Shown in pieces: positions 13,101-20,769 of a stretch of DNA of 21,929 bases (the stretch's first letter is position 1; every line of letters begins with the position of its first letter). The notes under the pieces were generated by a model, which saw only the letters and a program-made list of their open reading frames with translations, had not been told where the DNA came from and did not search any database. A program made the position numbers and the translations under genes. This stretch comes from a virus, in IMG/VR virus record IMGVR_UViG_3300042934_000884, positions 1 through 21,929 of that record. One strand, given 5' to 3'.

Positions 13101-14384
13101 TTAAATTGTTGCTGCTTTTTTCAAATAGATTAAACCTTTTGCCCCAACTAAGGTTTCACTTCCTACCTCACCGATAGTTCCAATTGCCATTTTACCATCA
13201 GCAATCATTAGGGCTTTATGTATCCACTTATTTGTATCTTCATTGAAGTATTTTTTGTAGTACATAGCAAGGTTTGAATTCAGCATATACTGTGATAAGT
13301 CAACAACAGCACCGAAAATATCTCCCACCTGTGCTGCATCGTATGATGAAAATTTATCAACAGTCAACACTTCTCTACCATTTAGTATCTTCTGACCCTT
13401 CTCGTTAATTTTTCCAAGGCCGATTTTTTGACCTGTTGTAGATACCATACCGTTTAAGTATTTTTCCCATGTTGCCTTGCTCATTACATAGATTACGCTG
13501 TCCTCAGCAGATTCCGGAATCTTGGCTTCAACTCCTGCCCATGTTACAACTTTCCCCATATCTGCCTCTTTAATTTCAACTATCTGATCTGCAGGCAATA
13601 AGCTATGTTTTGTAAATCCTAAAGGTTGTCCAGCACCAGAACCGCTTACAATTGAAGTTTCCAGTGCTCTAGTCATAGCCTTTTTCAGTTGTTTAACTAT
13701 AGTTGATTCGAATATTGGCAATGATACTGTTGAGGATAATAATCCAATAGCAACCTTCGCTTCCAAAACATGATATGAGAAAGTTAGTTTTGCGTTCATT
13801 GCAGCCTTTTGTTCTGCAGATACCACTGCTTCAGATGCAAGCCATGTTGCTGTTGGATTGACTTCGGAAATTGGAATTGCAATTCCGCCCTGGAATGCTG
13901 TCTGAGTAACTCTTGAAAGAATTTTTCCTTCTACGGTCATATCCTCTATTACTTTGTTAAGGATGGTTGTTGGTATAACCGCTGCTATATCGGTTACCAT
14001 GGTCATCTCGTCAGCTCTTTTTTGTACAAACTTGTCCGGGATTGGAGTTCCTTTAACAATGTAGTCTTTAAAAGCATTTCTGTATTCCATAGAAGAATAA
14101 ACATCTTCTTCTGATCTAGATTGAATACCTGAACCACTCAATCCAAAAGATGCAATTGGATTAAGTCCGTTTTCTGCACCGGATGCGCTTCTTGCTGCTG
14201 GATCTGTTGGGTTATTTCTTTCCTCAACTGCTATCTTTGCTTCTAAATCAGCAATTTCCAAATCAGCCTTCCTTATGTCAAGCTCAATTTTGTCAAGAGC
14301 TTCTCTTGTCTCAGCTCCTTCAATTTGTGTTACTAAAGCACTTCTTTTTTCTCTAGCTTTTTTTAACATTTCTTTTAAATTCAT
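13101..14384 (-). CDS. Major capsid protein, HK97 family
   Basis: The 427-aa protein has an N-terminal charged coiled coil (residues 1-57, LKEMLKKAREKRSALVTQIE to AKIAVEERN), which is the delta/scaffold domain, then a Ser/Gly-rich linker where the protease usually cuts. The HK97-fold body follows, with IPTTILNKVIEDMTVEGKIL, GGIAIPISEVNPTATWLASE and SGSGAGQPLGF. Conserved P-domain and A-domain segments near the C-terminus include IYVMSKATWEKYL and GREVLTVDKF. It assembles the icosahedral shell. AGAGGAA lies before the ATG. The gene is flanked by the protease and the connector, the standard order. Confidence 0.95.
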   Translation of the reverse strand: MNLKEMLKKAREKRSALVTQIEGAETREALDKIELDIRKADLEIADLEAKIAVEERNNPTDPAARSASGAENGLNPIASFGLSGSGIQSRSEEDVYSSMEYRNAFKDYIVKGTPIPDKFVQKRADEMTMVTDIAAVIPTTILNKVIEDMTVEGKILSRVTQTAFQGGIAIPISEVNPTATWLASEAVVSAEQKAAMNAKLTFSYHVLEAKVAIGLLSSTVSLPIFESTIVKQLKKAMTRALETSIVSGSGAGQPLGFTKHSLLPADQIVEIKEADMGKVVTWAGVEAKIPESAEDSVIYVMSKATWEKYLNGMVSTTGQKIGLGKINEKGQKILNGREVLTVDKFSSYDAAQVGDIFGAVVDLSQYMLNSNLAMYYKKYFNEDTNKWIHKALMIADGKMAIGTIGEVGSETLVGAKGLIYLKKAATI

Positions 14385-14401
14385 ATTCTTTTCCTCTCTT
14401 A

Positions 14402-15019
14402 TTATTTAGATTTGTATTGGTATTTCAATTGTAACTTACGCTTATCCAAGTCAAAGCTCTCCAGCTGTTTCAAGTTACTCTCCAGCAGCTCAAAACTCCT
14501 TGCAACAACGCTCGTTGTATCATAAAACGGGGTATCCACCACGCTAACGTCATAAAGTTTTTGAATATTGGTAACAGTTCTAATGGTTTCAAGGTCTCCA
14601 TATTGCCAAGTATCGCCTTTATCTGCTACACGAAATGCAAATGACATCTTATCAATCAGTTTTTCTTTAACTGACTTATAAACATCTTTGTTACTTTGCG
14701 TATCAATCAATTCAGCACGTATTTTAAGGCCGACATCATCTTTAATAAGCTGCAGACTGTTGTTTCTTGTCCTGGCGAGAATGAGCCAACTATCATTATG
14801 GTTATATCTCATCGGAACATCCTTCATATCGGTAGTATCAAGGGCGCCCCTCTTAATAACCTCAGTAAACTTATAATTTCCATATTCATGAGTAGCCGGC
14901 TGATCATATGTTATTGCATATCCTTCAAGGACCATCTTACCGTCTTCTTCTCCGACAGCTCTCATTTCAACAAGTCTTATTTCATTATCAAATTTTAATG
15001 CTTTATTTTCCTTACCCAT
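14402..15019 (-). CDS. Prohead protease, HK97 family (peptidase S78)
   Basis: The 205-aa protein has the S78 layout: LEGYAITYDQPATH, then FTEVIKRGALD, the catalytic-His block PMRYNHNDS (H74), VGLKIRAELIDTQ, and the catalytic-Ser block DKMSFAFRV (S126), followed by LYDVSVVDTPFYDTT. It cleaves the delta domain from the capsid protein inside the prohead and then itself. A strong GAAGGAGG site precedes the ATG, which overlaps the end of the portal gene by 8 bases. Processing of the capsid linker next door is the expected partner reaction. Confidence 0.94.
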   Translation of the reverse strand: MGKENKALKFDNEIRLVEMRAVGEEDGKMVLEGYAITYDQPATHEYGNYKFTEVIKRGALDTTDMKDVPMRYNHNDSWLILARTRNNSLQLIKDDVGLKIRAELIDTQSNKDVYKSVKEKLIDKMSFAFRVADKGDTWQYGDLETIRTVTNIQKLYDVSVVDTPFYDTTSVVARSFELLESNLKQLESFDLDKRKLQLKYQYKSK

Positions 15020-16268
15020 ATTTAACCTCCTTCTCTTTTGCTAATTTACCCATTTGATATGAGTCAGCAATTTCTCTATTAATATAATTTAGTGACATGT
15101 GCCTTATATCGCCTCCTTCAAATGGAGGGTAGCCAAATATTGCAAGTATCTGATTATCTGTCAGTGTCCCTCGACTGCTCAAAACATCCACAGCGGAAAT
15201 CTTGTTTGCCATATTAGTAAAAAGCAACCCCTGAGAATAAAAAATGACTTCATTTCCAACATCCAATTCTCTTGCTGTAAATAAAGTCTTACTGAAAGCA
15301 CGTCCTAATGAAATTACCATAGGTTCAAGTTTCTTTTCATAAAATGCCTGATATTCCTCTTCTGTGAATGTTCCGTTTAATATTGGCAAAGACACATCAA
15401 AATTATTAATTATCCTTTTGTCAAGAAACTCCATTGTCTCTTTGTCTATTATCTTAGGATCAAGGGTTAAAGGTTGATAATCGCTTTTTAAATCAATTGC
15501 CAATATTCCAGATTCACTGTTTGCCATCTTTTGTTCAAAGGCTATTCTGTCTTGTTCCTGTTTTTCATCAGCAAGCATGGTGTTAATTTTAAGCAATCCT
15601 CTTATTGTAAGACCTGCTTTAATTCCTTTTTCCAATCCTTGATAAACAATATCATTAATTTTCAGTTGTTTAAGTATAGCATCATTATTAGCCCTACCGT
15701 TTGCATCTCCTCCCATGAATTCATTTGCTCCAAAATCCTTTCGCCAATGGATTATATCAGCATACGGCATTGTATACTCATAGAAGTTTGCAAAGTGCAT
15801 TCTAATATAAATTGTTCCTGAAGCATCCTGTAGAAACTCCACTTCTCGCGGATTTAACGGATAAAATCCTGTGTATTCCCTTCTAACGAGTCCGTCGCTC
15901 AAAGGAACTTCCCTGTATGCAGGATATATAAAGGCATTCTTGTTAATTTCCCTCAAATATGTTATGTTTTCTAAGAAATCTGTTGTTGTCATCCACTCGT
16001 TAGGTCCAAATTTAAGCAATCTATTTATGCTGCTGCTGACAACTGACTGGATCCCGGTTGCATTGTCTGTCCTAATATGTTTCGGCTGAAGTTTGCTCAT
16101 CTCTGTAGCAATGCACCGGATACAATTTTGAACAATATCGCTGGCATATATGTCTTCACCAAATTGTGTAAAAACAGGGACCGAGCCGTTAAGTACCTTT
16201 GCATAATATAAATTTTTTACACTTTTGCTAAACTTGGAAAGCACATTAATTATCCCCAAATCACTCAC
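15012..16268 (-). CDS. Portal protein, HK97 family
   Basis: The 418-aa protein has the HK97/SPP1-type portal pattern: an early SDIVQNCIRCIATEMSKL helix, the NEWMTTTDFLENI segment (PNPYMT..FW in relatives), a central wing with FYPLNPREVEFL, YADIIHWRKDF, and the clip/stem region ending in the motif SSRGTLTDNQILAIFGYPP before the C-terminal FEGGDIRHMSLNYI. Twelve copies form the channel through which DNA enters and leaves. The start is GTG, directly after the TerL stop (TAGGTG). Neighbours are TerL and the protease. Confidence 0.94.
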   Translation of the reverse strand: MSDLGIINVLSKFSKSVKNLYYAKVLNGSVPVFTQFGEDIYASDIVQNCIRCIATEMSKLQPKHIRTDNATGIQSVVSSSINRLLKFGPNEWMTTTDFLENITYLREINKNAFIYPAYREVPLSDGLVRREYTGFYPLNPREVEFLQDASGTIYIRMHFANFYEYTMPYADIIHWRKDFGANEFMGGDANGRANNDAILKQLKINDIVYQGLEKGIKAGLTIRGLLKINTMLADEKQEQDRIAFEQKMANSESGILAIDLKSDYQPLTLDPKIIDKETMEFLDKRIINNFDVSLPILNGTFTEEEYQAFYEKKLEPMVISLGRAFSKTLFTARELDVGNEVIFYSQGLLFTNMANKISAVDVLSSRGTLTDNQILAIFGYPPFEGGDIRHMSLNYINREIADSYQMGKLAKEKEVKYG

Positions 16269-17999
16269 CTACCTTATTAATTCCGTGTATTCTTTTCTGT
16301 ATCTATCATAAGTTGCATAAGCAATAATCAAAGCAACTGCTCCATCAATACGCCTGTTCGCCTGGTCTTGAGCTTTAATCGGCATAATCTGACCATATTT
16401 ATTAACTACACATGCTGTATTTTTCAAGCACCATATGTCTATTGGGTTCTTATTATAATTGACTAATTTGCTTTTTAAATCTGCTTCTAGCATTTTCATC
16501 CCCTGGCTCATGTTGATGTAGTCCTGTCTTATTTTTTCCATCTCAAAGCCATAGTCTTCCATTTCGGCAACAAAAGATTTTGCATTCCAACGGTCATATC
16601 CATCTTTAAAAATTCGTATGTTATACTTTTTGTAAAGCATTACATACCACATAACAACATCCGAATAATCGACCTCATTTCCTCGGCATATTGTTATTAA
16701 CCCTTGTTTTGCCCACTCTAAATAATTTTTTTTATCGATATGTGAGCCTTCCTCAACCTTCGTTTCCGGTATGAAATAGTGTTGCAAAATGTATTTTGTC
16801 CTGTCGCCCGGCCTCATGATCAGAACCTTTGCAGCAGTCAGGTCAGTTGTTTCTGATAGGTCAGTTCCCCCAATTCCAATAGAACCCCTTAAATCTTCAA
16901 TATCATAGGTAAGGTTGTTTATTATGTCCTTTTCCATAAGCCAAGCCTGTGCATTGTTTTGTTTTATATTGAAGTCCTTCGATAATGTAAATACCCTTTC
17001 TGCTTTGTCAGCCTGTGCTTTATTCAGTTGATCCCTAATGTATCCATATTTTTTTATGACTCCGAGCGAAGGATTTGCTTTTATCCAGCTTGATTCATCT
17101 TCAAATATTTCAATCTCACTATCCATTGTGTACAGCCATGCAAGTAGAGTATAATCTACTCTTTCACCATTAAGAACTTCCCTTGCATACTTAAGTTCCT
17201 TGTCTAAATAACCGTCATCGGTAAAGCCCTCTGTTGTTATATTTATAAAAATTGGCTCATCCTTTGTTGACTGAGACTGCTCAATTGATTTAGCTATGAC
17301 GTTATCTTTCATTTCATGGCTTTCATCTAGTATAGCAAGTTCTATGTTTCGACCTTCTTTATTTCTAGTCCTGTCGGAAAGCTTTTTGATAGTTGATTTG
17401 TTTTTAAGGTTAAATATTCCCTTTAGATTTTTATGTGTTCTTCTTGACTTAGGATCAAACATTTCTCGCATGTTTGTTATTTCGCTAAAAATTAAATCCG
17501 CCTGAGCATCATCATTCGATGAGCATATTATGTCGCTGCCAGCATTGCCAACCATAAATTCACTTAAACAAATAGCTGCACAAAGTGTAGATTTGCCATT
17601 TTTTCTGGCAACCAATAAAATAAGCTTCTTAAATCTTCTAAGTCCAGTATCTATCCACTTAAAAGAATAAAAAGCCTCAATTACTGCTTTTTCCCACAGT
17701 TCTAATATAAACGGCATGCCATAAAATGGGCTTTTGGTATGCCTGCAAAATTTTTCAATAAATGTTATTCTTATTTCTGCATCAAATATTTGATAAAACC
17801 ACTTGTCAGATTCTAAATCTTTAATAAGATTTTTCAGACACTGCTTTAATTCATGGCCAATGATAATCTCGCCGGACTTAGTTTTTTGATAATATTCCAA
17901 TAAATATGAGTATTGACCATTAATAATGTTATTCTCATAGTCAATCAAATTTTTAAATTCAATATCCTGGGCTAAGTCTCTTAATCTATCAATTATCAT
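16269..17999 (-). CDS. terL: Terminase large subunit (Terminase_1 type)
   Basis: The 576-aa packaging motor has a Walker A-like motif ARKNGKST at residues 131-138 and a Walker B LAILDESHE at 221-229. A coupling segment FINITTEGF lies at about 251-259, and the nuclease domain opens at GIGGTDLSETTDLTA with D380 as the probable first metal ligand. This matches the P27-partnered Terminase_1 family. The enzyme uses ATP to pump DNA into the prohead through the portal and cuts the concatemer. It overlaps the P27-type small subunit by 11 bases, so the two are translationally coupled. Together with an HNH protein nearby, this type is usually found in cos-site packagers. Confidence 0.95.
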   Translation of the reverse strand: MIIDRLRDLAQDIEFKNLIDYENNIINGQYSYLLEYYQKTKSGEIIIGHELKQCLKNLIKDLESDKWFYQIFDAEIRITFIEKFCRHTKSPFYGMPFILELWEKAVIEAFYSFKWIDTGLRRFKKLILLVARKNGKSTLCAAICLSEFMVGNAGSDIICSSNDDAQADLIFSEITNMREMFDPKSRRTHKNLKGIFNLKNKSTIKKLSDRTRNKEGRNIELAILDESHEMKDNVIAKSIEQSQSTKDEPIFINITTEGFTDDGYLDKELKYAREVLNGERVDYTLLAWLYTMDSEIEIFEDESSWIKANPSLGVIKKYGYIRDQLNKAQADKAERVFTLSKDFNIKQNNAQAWLMEKDIINNLTYDIEDLRGSIGIGGTDLSETTDLTAAKVLIMRPGDRTKYILQHYFIPETKVEEGSHIDKKNYLEWAKQGLITICRGNEVDYSDVVMWYVMLYKKYNIRIFKDGYDRWNAKSFVAEMEDYGFEMEKIRQDYINMSQGMKMLEADLKSKLVNYNKNPIDIWCLKNTACVVNKYGQIMPIKAQDQANRRIDGAVALIIAYATYDRYRKEYTELIR

Positions 18000-18381
18000 C
18001 TTGCTTCATACCTTTCATCCACTCGTCAAAAGGATCTTCGCCCTCAATAGTATTTTTCATCAGTATGCTGTTTAGGACTTTTACATTTAAGGCATAAATA
18101 TTGACTGTTCTTCTATACTCATTTGCTATCGGCAATGTCTTTTGCATTGCCTTATTACTTGGATTTATCTTTATCATGCCTGTTTCATCTAATATTTTTT
18201 TCATATCAAAGAGTTCACCTCTAAGATATGCTGTTTCCTGAATTAACCCTTCGACAAGCTTACTCTTAGACTCCTCAATATCCTTGAATATTTCAGTCAA
18301 TTTATTCAACTCTTGGCTGTAAACTTGCATTTTATCAAGTTCTTTCAAAAGCTTCACCCCGATTTCATTTTTTTGATTCAT
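17989..18381 (-). CDS. Terminase small subunit, P27 family
   Basis: The 130-aa protein has the P27 pattern: a basic N-terminal helix, IQETAYLRGELFDMKKILDETG, then NPSNKAMQKTLPIANEYRRTVNIYALNVKVLNSIL. It recognises the packaging site and delivers DNA to TerL, with which it overlaps by 11 bases. Start: the ATG at 18381 has no clear ribosome site because a GC-rich block lies before it; a TTG at 18348, preceded by GGGGTG, is a real alternative that would remove 11 residues. A second, unrelated small-terminase-like gene lies two genes upstream. Confidence 0.87.
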   Translation of the reverse strand: MNQKNEIGVKLLKELDKMQVYSQELNKLTEIFKDIEESKSKLVEGLIQETAYLRGELFDMKKILDETGMIKINPSNKAMQKTLPIANEYRRTVNIYALNVKVLNSILMKNTIEGEDPFDEWMKGMKQDDN

Positions 18382-18392
18382 GTGAGAATAAT

Positions 18393-18443
18393 GGGCCCCC
18401 TACATCGCTCCCCAGGGGGTCGCTAAATAAAAAACATGGGGGT
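18393..18443. other. GC-rich island, candidate cos site
   Basis: In otherwise AT-rich sequence this gap between the HNH gene and P27 terS holds GGGCCCCC (18393-18400), an inverted repeat CCCCCT / AGGGGG (18396-18401 with 18414-18419) and a second GGGGGT (18438-18443) 23 bases after the first. Location and composition fit a cohesive-end (cos) site for an HNH-assisted, P27-type terminase. The cut point cannot be read from sequence. Alternatives are a structured leader of terS or a terminator without a T-run. Confidence 0.4.
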
Positions 18444-18449
18444 ATTATT

Positions 18450-19205
18450 TTATTTTGTAAAGTTATCAAACCAATTATTAATGTACTCTGTCCACTCATC
18501 TTTGTGCTCTTGCCTATAGTCATTGCAATAGTTTAATCTATACAGGCAGTCTTCCTTGTCTGCTTCAATATAAACAAGCTCAGCTCCTAAGTCCGAAGCT
18601 AACTTATCTCTTGCATACTTGTCAGCATAACCGCCTATTATCCAGGCGCTGTTCCAATTGCCATACCTTGTTTTGATATTGTCCAGCAATGTGTTTCTTA
18701 ATCCAAAGATAATATACTTTAAGTTATCCGGTTTATCATACAGTGGTTGCAGACTAACAGCTTGATACAACCTATCCATATCAACAACTATGTCGCCTGG
18801 TTGCATGTTCTCTTTTACGTACGTAGTCTTACCGCACATTGGTGGACCATAAACTATATACACACCTTTATTCTTAACATGTCTCTTAGTAGCTGGACCA
18901 CTAAACCTATCATGCTCTTTATTGTGACAATGTAAACATGCTATTTTAACATTGTCAGGGTTAAGCGAAATGGTGACATCATTGACATTATCATCAGTCA
19001 ATTCAATAGGAGTATGATGTATCTGTATATGTCTTGATACAACTATGTTCTTCTTACAATATTCACATACAATATGCTTGGATATACTTCCATCCGGATT
19101 GACAACAGTAACCATTCTATCAAAAATGATTTGCTGCCTGAACAGCTGCCACTCAAGACCTCTAAAAAATTGTTTAATAGTTGAATAATTCATATTACCA
19201 AGCAT
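18450..19205 (-). CDS. HNH endonuclease fused to a P-loop kinase-like domain
   Basis: The 251-aa protein joins two domains. Residues about 40-105 are a zinc-finger HNH nuclease: C47-x2-C50, H63-H64 in IQIHHTPIEL, NPDNVK (82-87), C90-x2-C93-H94 and H98. Residues about 113-250 are a P-loop NTPase of the AAA_33 or polynucleotide/zeta kinase type: YIVYGPPMCGKTTYV with Walker A 120-128, and Walker B IVVDMD (139-144), then LVYIEADKEDCLYRL. Phage HNH proteins beside terminase genes stimulate cos cutting (HK97 gp74). A fused kinase suggests handling of DNA ends, but this is inference. Start: the ATG at 19205 overlaps the previous gene by 11 bases; the ATG at 19193 is also possible. Neither has a strong ribosome site. 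Confidence 0.87.
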   Translation of the reverse strand: MLGNMNYSTIKQFFRGLEWQLFRQQIIFDRMVTVVNPDGSISKHIVCEYCKKNIVVSRHIQIHHTPIELTDDNVNDVTISLNPDNVKIACLHCHNKEHDRFSGPATKRHVKNKGVYIVYGPPMCGKTTYVKENMQPGDIVVDMDRLYQAVSLQPLYDKPDNLKYIIFGLRNTLLDNIKTRYGNWNSAWIIGGYADKYARDKLASDLGAELVYIEADKEDCLYRLNYCNDYRQEHKDEWTEYINNWFDNFTK

Positions 19206-19836
19206 CCTGTTCTATCTTTTGTTTCAATCGCTTTACTCTTAGCTTTTGTTCATCTGTAGCAATGTCCCAGTTAGCATGTAGCATTTCATCATATTGTTTA
19301 ATCATTTTAGTAAGAGTGCTCATACCCTTTGACAGAGTATTCATTAAATTAGCTTCTTTGTCCCAGGCGAACTGTATTTCATATTCAATGCCTTGTTGTT
19401 TACCCTTTGTGAGTTTTTTAATGTCTTTTGTATGATCATCTCTGTTCTTAACATGCATTAAATCTTGCATATGTATAATTCTTGCTTCTTGCAGACAAAT
19501 GCTTCTCCACAATCTCTCTAAAGGATCTGCACTATCTAACTCTTCCATTATGTTCTTGACAGCAAATGGAATCCTCTCAGTATACTTACCAAAGGTAAAG
19601 CTATTATAATTACCTTTTGGAGCTCCACCACCTGCATTACCAATAGCATTTTGATTACCATATGGAGCACCTTTTTTATTTAGCCTTTTTGCCCATTTGT
19701 CTTGAACTCTCCATGAATTTATGTTATTAATTTTTTCATTTAGTAGCTCTGCAATCTCCTTGGAAGATATTTTCCCTTCATGCTCTTTATATATTTCAAA
19801 GGCCTTATCTCTATTAGGACTCCTTTGTCTTGACAT
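19195..19836 (-). CDS. Small-terminase-like protein of the XtmA/PBSX type
   Basis: The 213-aa protein opens MSRQRSPNRDKAFEIYKEHEGKI, then SSKEIAELLNEKINNINSWRVQDKWAK, a helix-turn-helix of the PBSX small-terminase type. The Gly/Asn-rich linker with GAPYGNQNAIGNAGGGAPKGNYNS that follows is a hallmark of this family. The C-terminal half is helical (ERLWRSICLQEARIIHMQDL and a coiled end). The frame extends to a TTG at 19851, but that TTG lies within the GGAG ribosome site, so the ATG at 19836 is chosen. Its usual partner is a PBSX-type TerL, whereas the TerL here pairs with P27, so it may bind DNA for another purpose or give packaging extra site recognition. It is first in the packaging operon. 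Confidence 0.85.
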   Translation of the reverse strand: MSRQRSPNRDKAFEIYKEHEGKISSKEIAELLNEKINNINSWRVQDKWAKRLNKKGAPYGNQNAIGNAGGGAPKGNYNSFTFGKYTERIPFAVKNIMEELDSADPLERLWRSICLQEARIIHMQDLMHVKNRDDHTKDIKKLTKGKQQGIEYEIQFAWDKEANLMNTLSKGMSTLTKMIKQYDEMLHANWDIATDEQKLRVKRLKQKIEQDAW

Positions 19837-19865
19837 GCTTATCAACTCCAATTTGCACTAATAAA

Positions 19866-19892
19866 AATAAGATAATCAATCATTATCTTATT
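19866..19892 (-). repeat. 27-bp dyad in the leader of the packaging operon
   Basis: AATAAGATAAT (19866-19876) and ATTATCTTATT (19882-19892) are perfect 11-base inverted copies with a 5-base loop. It begins about 15 bases downstream of the proposed -10 and continues on the minus strand into a short T-run (five T at 19863-19867). It could be an operator, a 5' stem-loop or a weak attenuator. Confidence 0.75.
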
Positions 19893-19906
19893 CGTGGTAT
19901 GTAAGT

Positions 19907-19935
19907 ATTATTGTTATGAAAAATATTAACATCAA
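19907..19935 (-). promoter_or_regulatory. Candidate promoter of the packaging/late operon
   Basis: On the minus strand TTGATG (19930-19935), 17-base spacer, AATAAT (19907-19912). The start of transcription would be near 19900, about 65 bases before the ATG of the XtmA-like gene, and the leader would contain the 27-bp dyad. The ArpU-like regulator encoded upstream could be its activator. Confidence 0.5.
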
Positions 19936-20066
19936 TTGAGTTTGTTTTCCGGGCATACAATTCGAAAATCAGATAAATTTCGCAAAACGTCTTATAGGGT
20001 TTTTTGCCCTAAATGTTACTTCTCTTTGAAACTTCAATAAAAACTCGCCTTTTTCGACACCCAAAC

Positions 20067-20099
20067 GAATTTTACATATCGTAGTATTCTGTAAAATTC
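20067..20099. repeat. Inverted repeat with ATTTTAC half-sites (site 1)
   Basis: GAATTTTAC (20067-20075) and GTAAAATTC (20091-20099) are perfect inverted 9-mers with a 15-base spacer; extended to 12 bases the arms differ at one position. The half-site recurs in site 2 (20151-20181). Confidence 0.75.
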
Positions 20100-20150
20100 A
20101 TTTTTTAACCCAATATATACTGATAGAAGAAATAGGATTATTAAAACAAC

Positions 20151-20181
20151 ATATTTTACTCAATTTAATTATGTAAAATAT
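20151..20181. repeat. Inverted repeat with ATTTTAC half-sites (site 2)
   Basis: ATATTTTAC (20151-20159) and GTAAAATAT (20173-20181) are perfect inverted 9-mers with a 13-base spacer, immediately after the recombinase stop codon. The centre is 83 bases, close to eight helical turns, from the centre of site 1. Confidence 0.75.
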
Positions 20182-20199
20182 AACCCCTAAAAAATAAAA

Positions 20200-20769
20200 T
20201 TACCGTTTTTTAATTCCAAACGATAATTTGTTCATCATTTTGTCTTTGCTGTCCTGAGTAACGCCTATATATCTCTTCGTGTAACCAATGCTTGAATGTC
20301 TAAAAATATCCTGTAGAGCTGCAGCGTCCTTTGTTTCACTGTAGAGAAGGTACCCAAATGTCTTGCGTAATGTATGACACCCAATAGGATCCTTGTACTC
20401 AAACTCATCAGCAGCAGCATTAAGTATTTGCCAAACTCTTTGCCTAGTGATTGGATGATTTTTAATTTTACCTCTTGTTGGCTGAAATAAAAATTCATAG
20501 TCACGCATACCAACGATGTATTCTTTATATATTTGCTTAAGTTCATCATTAATTTTGATTCTGCTTTTCTTCCCGGTCTTTTTCTCAGTCATAAACAGAT
20601 AATCTGCATTTTTAACATCCCTAACCTTTAAAGGCAATATGTCAGATATTCTAAGTCCTAAATATATCCCGGACATAAACAGAACAAAGTCTCTTATGCA
20701 CTTTTCTTTTAAATAATCCGCAAAATCTAAAATTGTATTTTCATCTCTGATTGGTTCAACAGTATTCAT
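20200..20769 (-). CDS. Tyrosine recombinase, catalytic domain only
   Basis: The 189-aa protein carries the full catalytic set: R40 ([10 protein letters not shown]), K64 or K67 in EKKTGKK, H132 and R135 (CHTLRKTFG), H158 (FRHSSIGYT) and the nucleophile Y167 (KRYIGV). The usual N-terminal core-binding and arm-binding domains are absent, so it is far shorter than a phage integrase (about 350-400 aa) or XerC/D (about 300 aa). Such short recombinases occur just before the packaging genes in Firmicutes phages; their job is unclear, with resolution of genome multimers as one idea. The ATG overlaps the stop of the 55-aa gene by 4 bases (ATGA). I do not take it as the prophage integrase. Confidence 0.9.
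   Translation of the reverse strand: MNTVEPIRDENTILDFADYLKEKCIRDFVLFMSGIYLGLRISDILPLKVRDVKNADYLFMTEKKTGKKSRIKINDELKQIYKEYIVGMRDYEFLFQPTRGKIKNHPITRQRVWQILNAAADEFEYKDPIGCHTLRKTFGYLLYSETKDAAALQDIFRHSSIGYTKRYIGVTQDSKDKMMNKLSFGIKKR

Larger units (their letters stand above)
19837..20199. other. 363-bp gene-free stretch between recombinase and packaging operon
   Basis: Very AT-rich. I see no gene on either strand: the longest reading frames are short and lack ribosome sites. It contains two long inverted repeats (20067-20099 and 20151-20181), a small hairpin-forming TAGGG / CCCTA element near 19994-20012, a probable minus-strand promoter (19907-19935) and a dyad (19866-19892) in the leader of the packaging operon. 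It is the likely control region of the late genes. Confidence 0.7.

Noticed and set aside
20200-20769. The tyrosine recombinase as the prophage integrase with attP beside it
   Set aside because: It lacks the N-terminal DNA-binding domains of integrases and lies inside the late region; no tRNA or att-like direct repeat is seen.
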